Origin: Prorocentrum cordatum
Lineage: Eukaryota > Sar > Dinophyceae > Prorocentrales > Prorocentraceae
Direction of reading: 5' to 3'
DNA length: 64,000 bases
NCBI GenBank assembly: GCA_963575745.1
Contig: CAUYUJ010014562.1
Span: forward strand, 1 to 64,000
Shown here one piece after another: positions 58,530-64,000 of the stretch. Positions within the stretch are counted from its first letter, which is position 1. The number at the start of each line of letters is the position of its first letter. The notes beneath the pieces are model-generated. The model ran no database searches, was not told the DNA's origin, and saw only the letters and a program-made list of their open reading frames with translations. The position numbers were made by a program, and so were the translations under genes.

Positions 58530-58800
58530 TGTGTGCGGGCCGCACAGGGAGAGGGTTCCGGCTCGAGACTTCTTCGCGATGTAGTCACAAACGGGACTCC
58601 CGCTCGAGATTCCCTCAGGCTTCAGGCGCGATGACAGGCACGTGTTTGCGATGGCCGCCTCAGATTTCTAGCATGAAGGGCGGGCCCCAGGGGGAGGGGG
58701 GTCCCGCTCGAGACCCCCGGACCTCACTCACGGACGAGGCTCCCACCCGAGACATCTTGAAGCTTCAGGCCCCAGGAGCCCAAAAGTGCTTACACCTACA
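58530..58800. repeat. flanking repeat with TCCCGCTCGAGAC blocks, left copy
   Basis: GGCTCGAGACTTCTTCGCGA, CTCCCGCTCGAGATTCCCTC, GTCCCGCTCGAGACCCCC and CTCACGGACGAGGCTCCC recur with the same wording at 61850-62100 on the far side of the big arrays. Confidence 0.75.
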
Positions 58801-60370
58801 GGTTTGCAGATGGCCGCCGCGGAACAAGTGGCACGTGTGCCATGGCTCTTGCACAAAAAGGAAGGGGGAGGAGGAGGAGGAGGTGGAGGAGGAGGAGGGG
58901 GGAAGAGGGGGCAAGACATCGCCCCTCGGGGCCCAGCAACTGGGCCCAAATCCCAGGTGGGGAGGGGGGGGGAGGTGGCATGCGTCGCGACGCGGAATAA
59001 AGTGCTCGGAGCGAAGGGGGCACGGGGCGGAGGTCCCATTGGGGCGTTGGGGGCGCGGAGAGGAGGGGAGGGGAGGTGGTGTGCGTCGCGACGCGGAATA
59101 AAATGGTCGGGGCGGAGGAGGCACTGGGCGGGGCTTGGGGCAGAGGGCCACGGGGCGGGGGTCCAACTGGGGCGCTGGGGACGGGGGGGAAAGGGGGGGA
59201 GGTGGTGTGCGTCGCGCCGCGGGACAAAATTGTCGGGGCGGAGGGGGCACGGAGCGGAGCCCCCACTGGGGCGATGGGGACGCGGGGAGGGAGGTGGGGG
59301 AGGTGGCGTGCGTCGCGACGCGGAATAAAGCGTTCGTGGCGGAGGGGGCAGTGGGCGGGGCCCCCGCTGGTGCGCTGGGGACGCGGGGGGGCTCGGGGCA
59401 GAGAGCCACGGCGCCGGGGTCCCACTCTGGCGCTGGGGACACGGGTGGGGGGTGCGACGCGGAACAAGTGGCACGTGCGCCATCGCTCTTGCGCAAAAAG
59501 GAAGGGGGAGGAGGAGGAGGTGGAGGAGGAGGAGGGGGGAAGAGGGGGCAAGACATCGCCCCTCGGGGCCCAACAACTGGGCCCAAATCCCAGGTGGGGA
59601 GGGGGGGGGAGGTGGCGTGCGTCGCGACGCGGAATAAAGTGCTCGGAGCGAAGGGGGCACGGGGCGGAGGTCCCACTGGGGCGCTGGGTGCGCGGAGAGG
59701 AGGGGGGGGGGCGTGCGTCGCGACGCGGAGTAAAATGGTCGGGGCGGAGGGGGCATTGGGCGTGGCTTGGGGCAGAGGGCCACGGGGCGGGGGTCCAACC
59801 AGACTGGGGCGCTAGGGACCGGGGGGGGAAGGGGGGGAGTTGGCGTGCGTCGCGACACGGAATAAAATTGTCGGGGCCGAGGCGGCACGTGGCGGAGCCC
59901 CCACTGGGGCGCTGGGGACGCGGGGAGGGAGTTGGGGGAGGTGGCGTGCGTCGCGACGCGGAATAAAGCGTTCGTCGCGGAGGGGGCAGTGGGCGGGGCC
60001 CCCGCTGGTTCGGGGCAGGGAGCCACGGCGCGGGGGTCCCGCTCTGGCGCTGGGGACGCGGGGGTGGGGTGCGACGCGGAATAAAGATTTCGTGGCGGAG
60101 GGGGCAGTGGGCGGGGCTCCCGCTGTGGCGCTGGGGACGCGGGGGCTCGGGGCAGAGAGCCACGGCGCGGGGGTCCCACTCTGGCGCTGGGGACGCGGGG
60201 AGAGGGGGAGGGGGGTGCGACGCGGGATAAAGCGTTCGTGGCGGAGGGGGCAGTGGGCGGGGCTCCCGCTGTGGCGCTGGGGACGCGGGGGTCTCGGGGC
60301 AGAGATCCACGGCGCGGGGGTCCCACTCTGGCGCTGGGGCGCGGGGGGGGGGGGGGGCGACGTGGAATAA
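58800..60370. repeat. tandem array A: ~100-145-bp units in a ~636-bp higher-order repeat
   Basis: Units are marked by GCGTGCGTCGCGACGCGGAATAAA-like sequence at about 58979, 59080, 59205, 59307, 59460, 59615, 59712, 59843, 59944, 60070, 60215 and 60355. The first and second groups of four have the same spacing and diagnostic variants, offset by about 636 bp, each preceded by a GCACAAAAAGGAAGGGGGAG block with GGA repeats. The core is (G/A)AATAAA...TCGGGGCGGAGGGGGC. Minus-strand frames stay open for over 500 codons. Confidence 0.9.
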
Positions 60371-60399
60371 AATGGTCGGAGTTCTAGCCACCCTGTGCA

Positions 60400-61790
60400 C
60401 GAAAACAATAATGACGGGGAATACGGGATCGGGGCGGAGGGGCGCGCTGGCTGGTGGGCGGGGGGGATGCGGAAGGGGGTGCGCCGTGCCGAAACAAAGA
60501 AGTCGGGGCAGAGAGATGTGCCGTGCCGAAATAAAGGTGTCGGGGCGGAGGGCGCGCTGGCTGGCGGGCGGGGGGGGATGCGGAGGCGGTGTGCCGCGCC
60601 GTAAGATTGGCGTCGGGGCGGAGGGGTGTGCCGTGCAAACATAAAATGGCCGGGGCGGAGGGGGCGCGCGGGAGGGGGGGGGAGCGTGCCGAAATCAAAA
60701 GGTCGGGGCGGAGGGGGTGCGCTGGCTGGGTGGGGATGCAGGGGGGGCGCCGTGCCGAAATAAAAAGGGTCGGGGCGGGGAGGCACGCTGGCTGGCGGGT
60801 GGGGGATGCGGAGGGGACGCGCCGTGCCGAAATAAAGTTGTTGGGGCGGACGGGCGCGCCGTGCCGAGATAGAGGGGTCGGGGCGGAGGGGCGCGCTGGC
60901 TGGCGGGCGAGGGGGGGAATGCGGAGGGGGCGTGCCGTGCCGGAAATAAGAAGTCGGGGCGGAGAAGTGCGCCGTGCCAAAATAAAAGTGCCCGGGCGGA
61001 GGTCGCGCTGGCTGGCGGGCGGGGGGGCGCGGGCGGGGCGCGCCGTGCCGAAATAAAAAGGTCGGGGCGGAGGGGTGCGCCGTGCCGAAATAAAGACGTC
61101 GGGGCGGAGGGGGCGCCGCCGGGGGGGGGGGGGGGCGCACCGGAATAAAAGGGTCGGGCGGAGGGGGCGCGCTGGCTGGGCGGGGGGGATGGGGGGAGGG
61201 GTGTGCCGGCGAAATAAAAGGGTCGGGGCGGAGGGGCGCTGGATGGTGGGTGGGGGATGCGGGGCGGTGTGCCGTGCCGAAATAAAGGTATCAGGGCGGA
61301 GGGGTGTGCCGTGCTGAAAAGAAGGGTCGGGGCGGAGGGGCGCTGGCTGGTGGGCGGGGGGATGCGGAGGGGGTGTGCCTGCCGAAATATGGGGGTCCGG
61401 GCGGGGGCGCGCTGGCTGGTGGGCGGTGGGATGCGGAGGCGGTGTGCCGTGCCGGGATGAAGGGGTCGGGATGGAGGGCTGTGCCGTGCTGAAGTACAGG
61501 GATCGGGGCGGAGGGTCGCGCTGGCTGGTGGGAGGGGGGGATGCGGAGGGGGTGTGCCGTGCCGAAATAAAGGGGTCGGGGCGGAGGGGTGTGCCGTGCC
61601 GAAATGAGTGGGTCGGGGCGGAGGGGCGCGCTGGCTGGCGGGTGGGGGGGCGCGGAGGGGGCGTGGAGGGGGTGCGCCGTGCCGAAATAAAGGAGTCGGG
61701 GCGGAGGGGGCGCGCTGGCCAGTGGAATGCGTGGGCGATGGCAGGGGTGCCGTGCCGAGATAAAGTGGTCGGAGCTCTAGACATTCAGCG
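60400..61790. repeat. tandem array B: ~65-80-bp units sharing the core of array A
   Basis: About 20 units of CCGTGCCGAAATAAAG, GTCGGGGCGGAGGGGCGCGC, TGGCTGG(T/C)GGGCGGGGGG, ATGCGGAGGGGG. The AAATAAA + TCGGGGCGGAGGGG core is common with array A. Array edges carry GTCGGAG(T/C)TCTAG (60377, 61770, 61810). Confidence 0.9.
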
Positions 61791-61794
61791 CAAG

Positions 61795-62105
61795 AGAAGA
61801 AAAGTGGTCGGAGCTCTAGGCACCCCGTGCAAGAGAGTCATCGCATGATGTGCGGGCCCCATTGTATGGGGAGGGCCCCCCCGCTCGAGACTTCTGCACG
61901 ATTCGCTCACGGACGGAGCTCCCGCTCGAGACTTTCTCGCGAAGTGCGGGCCCCATGTGGGGTGGGTCCCGCTCGAGACTTCCCCAATGTCATCAGTTGT
62001 CCGATGGCTGCTGCGGATTGCCAACATGAAGCGCGGGCCCGATAGAGAGGGGGCTCCCGCTTGAGACTCCCTCGAGATTCAGGCTTCCAGGCGTGAGAGA
62101 CCATG
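61795..62105. repeat. flanking repeat with TCCCGCTCGAGAC blocks, right copy
   Basis: CCCGCTCGAGACTTCTGCAC, CTCACGGACGGAGCTCCCGC, GTCCCGCTCGAGACTTCC and GGGCTCCCGCTTGAGACTCC mirror 58530-58800 in the same orientation. Arrays A and B lie between them. Confidence 0.75.
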
Positions 62106-62109
62106 TTGT

Positions 62110-63130
62110 TCCCCATGTCCCAAGGATGGGTTTCCTGCTATTCCCCATGTTCAAAGGCAAGGATGGGGTTCTTGTTATTTGTTATTTCCCAGATCCAAAG
62201 TATGGGTTTCTTGTTATCGCCCATATCCAAAGGATGGGGTTATTGCAATTACTGTGACCGCGCGGACCTTCCTGCCGCCTCCCTTCTCCCCCTCCCCCTG
62301 ATGACATTATCCCTGAGTATGATGATGGCGATGATGGTGCAGATGGGAATGATGATGATGGTGATGATGATGATGATGATGATGATGGTGATGGTGATGG
62401 TGATGGTGATGGTGATGACGATGATGGTGATGATCATGTTGTGTTATGCCATGTTATGTTATGGTATGGTCTATGATGTTATTCCCATATCCTAAGACGG
62501 TGGTCTTGTTCCTCATAGTCAAACGATGGGGTTCGTGATATGTCCCATATGCAAAGGATGGGAGTCTTGTCATTACTGTGACCGCGCGGACCTTCCTGTC
62601 ACCTCCCTTCTCCTCCTTCCCCTGATGACGCTCTTCCTGAGTATGATGATGACGATGATGATGCAGATGAGGAGTGATGATGAAGTTATGCTATGGTATG
62701 CTAAGCTATGTTCTGTTCCCTATATCCTAAGACGGGTTTGTTGTTCCCCATATCCAAAGGATGGGATTGTTGTTATTCCCACTATCCAGAGGATGGGGTT
62801 CTTGTTCTCACTGTGACCGCGCGGACCTCCTGTCACCTCCCTTACCCCCCTCCCCCTGATGACGTTCTCCCCGAGTAGACTGATGACGATGCAGATGAGG
62901 AATGTTGGTGTTATGTGTTGTTAGGTTCTGTTATACTAGTCCAATATCCAATGGATCGGGTTCTTGTTCCACAAATCCCAAGGATGGGGTTCTTGTTATT
63001 ACTGTGACCACGCGGTCCTTCCTCTCGAACTTTCTCGGTCAATCTCCTCCTCCCCTGATGACTCTAGAGTCTGATGACGACGATGATGCTGCAGATGAGG
63101 AATGAGGATGGTGATGCATGGTATTGCTAT
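62110..63130. repeat. long-unit tandem repeat with GACCGCGCGGACCTTCCT landmark, 4 units
   Basis: ACTGTGACCGCGCGGACC at about 62252, 62575, 62811 and (as ACCACGCGGTCC) 63001. Each is preceded by ATATCCAAAGGATGGG-type sequence and followed by CCCCTGATGAC and GATGATG runs. Spacing of 190-320 bp varies with the length of the GAT runs and GTTATG tails. Confidence 0.85.
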
Positions 63131-63179
63131 GTTGCGTTATGTTAGGTTATAGTATGGTATAATGAGTATGTTCTGCTGT

Positions 63180-63206
63180 GCTGCTGCTGCTGATGATGAC
63201 AACGAC

Positions 63207-63237
<31 letters not shown>

Positions 63238-63435
63238 CTGATGCTGATGCTGATGCTGATGCTGATGCTGATACTGATGATGACGATGACGATGATATTG
63301 ATGATCATGATGACGATGCTGATTATGTTAATGATGATGATGATGTTGCAGATGAGGAATGATGTTGATGATGATGATGGTGGTGGTGATGATGATGATG
63401 ATGATGATGATGATGCTGATGATGCAGATGATGCT

Positions 63436-63497
<62 letters not shown>

Positions 63498-63502
63498 GGA
63501 AT
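63180..63502. repeat. (GAT)n array with GCT variants
   Basis: GATGATG with interspersed GCTGAT. Frames are Met or Asp runs. Confidence 0.95.
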
Positions 63503-63605
63503 GATGGTGGTGGAGCAAAGTCTGAGAATGCCTCGAGCGGCTTGTTGGCTTTCGTACTCCTACGGGGGCCCGCCAGGGGTACTGCACGGCCTCCGCCCGC
63601 GCTCC
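63503..63605 (+). repeat. direct repeat R3, copy 1
   Basis: GGAGCAAAGTCTGAGAATGC, CTCGAGCGGCTTG, CGCCAGGGGTACTGCACGGC. Recurs at 63895. Confidence 0.8.
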
Positions 63606-63890
63606 GATTGCGGGGATGCCTCGGGCGGTTTGCCTGCTTCGGTACCCCCACATGCTCCGTCGTCCTTCTCGTCGTTAATCCCTCCCTCTCCTTTGCCTCC
63701 GCCTCCTGTCCTCGCTTGGCGTGCGTCCCTCTCTGCCTTCGTGCGTGTGTCCTCCAGCGTATGGCGTTTTAATGTCTCACGGTCTCACAGTACCGCGCGC
63801 ATGTACGGCCTCTCCGCGCGCGAAGCGCACCACGGTGCCGCCCCGCCGGACGGATTATATTGGCCGCTCCGCTCTTCCGCTCCGCTCCAC
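63606..63890. other. spacer, no gene called
   Basis: Pyrimidine-rich then GC-rich unique sequence; GGATTATATTGGCCG near 63850 is a short AT motif. Confidence 0.3.
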
Positions 63891-63894
63891 AGGC

Positions 63895-64000
63895 CTCGTT
63901 GTCGGAGCAGATTCTGAGGATCTCTCGAGCGGTTTCCTGGTTGTCGCACTCCTAGGGGGGGGGTGGGGGGGGCGCCAGGGGTATTGCACGGCCTCCGTTC
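63895..64000 (+). repeat. direct repeat R3, copy 2, cut by the window end
   Basis: GGAGCAGATTCTGAGGATCT, CTCGAGCGGTTTCC, CGCCAGGGGTATTGCACGGC. It differs by a longer G-run at 63954-63970. Confidence 0.8.

Noticed and set aside
58800-61790. Regularly spaced repeats as a CRISPR array
   Set aside because: Units are head-to-tail tandem repeats without unique spacers, in a eukaryotic context, with no cas-like genes.
62110-63130. Met-rich and Asp-rich frames over GAT runs as metal-binding proteins
   Set aside because: Frames are repeat-derived and interrupted between units; no conserved frame across the four repeat units.

Overview
The window reads as nuclear DNA of a dinoflagellate alga. The strongest evidence is a perfect 22-nt match to the dinoflagellate spliced leader (DinoSL), on the minus strand at 48340-48319, fused to the 5' end of a LINE retrotransposon. 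Supporting signs are the GC-rich, trinucleotide-repeat-dominated sequence, two LINE-type elements with AP-endonuclease and reverse-transcriptase motifs, many short inverted-repeat elements, and only short isolated GC3-rich coding segments with AG acceptor-like and GT donor-like edges. Nothing looks prokaryotic: there are no operons, ribosome binding sites, tRNA/rRNA genes or CRISPR arrays. A high-GC genus such as Prorocentrum would fit, but the genus is inference.

Layout. 0-8.9 kb: trinucleotide arrays, degenerate minisatellites, copies of four inverted-repeat element families (M1-M4 below), and composite modules of a (TCG)n array plus a CCCGCCCGACC-type repeat. 9.3-10.24 kb: a minus-strand protein-coding segment with a GAF-like end, probably broken by one homopolymer indel. 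10.8-24.9 kb: more arrays and M1-M3 copies, a 60-bp perfect palindrome, a 9-bp-period ATGAGCCCT array, a ~180-bp satellite, and a few candidate exons. 24.9-33.2 kb: a composite tandem repeat, further arrays, and a 29-bp-arm hairpin. 33.4-38.8 kb: minus-strand candidate exons and a decayed LINE (LINE2). 39.6-49.5 kb: (GGA)n arrays and AT-rich islands, interrupted by a DinoSL-tagged LINE (LINE1) with ORF1, endonuclease, RT and RNase H. 49.5-57.9 kb: plus-strand exon-like segments, several with membrane helices, interleaved with mobile elements; a 100-N gap and a perfect 367-bp tandem duplication lie at 56.2-57.2 kb. 58.5-64 kb: two large related tandem arrays, a further tandem array, GAT repeats, and a repeat cut by the window end.

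How it fits together: no complete host gene is visible. Host coding sequence occurs only as exon-sized pieces with strong G/C third-position bias, and the remainder is repeats that plausibly lie in introns or between genes. The two LINEs are the only multi-domain reading frames recognised, and both carry disabling lesions. Element families are named M1 to M8 here for convenience only; no database comparison was possible.
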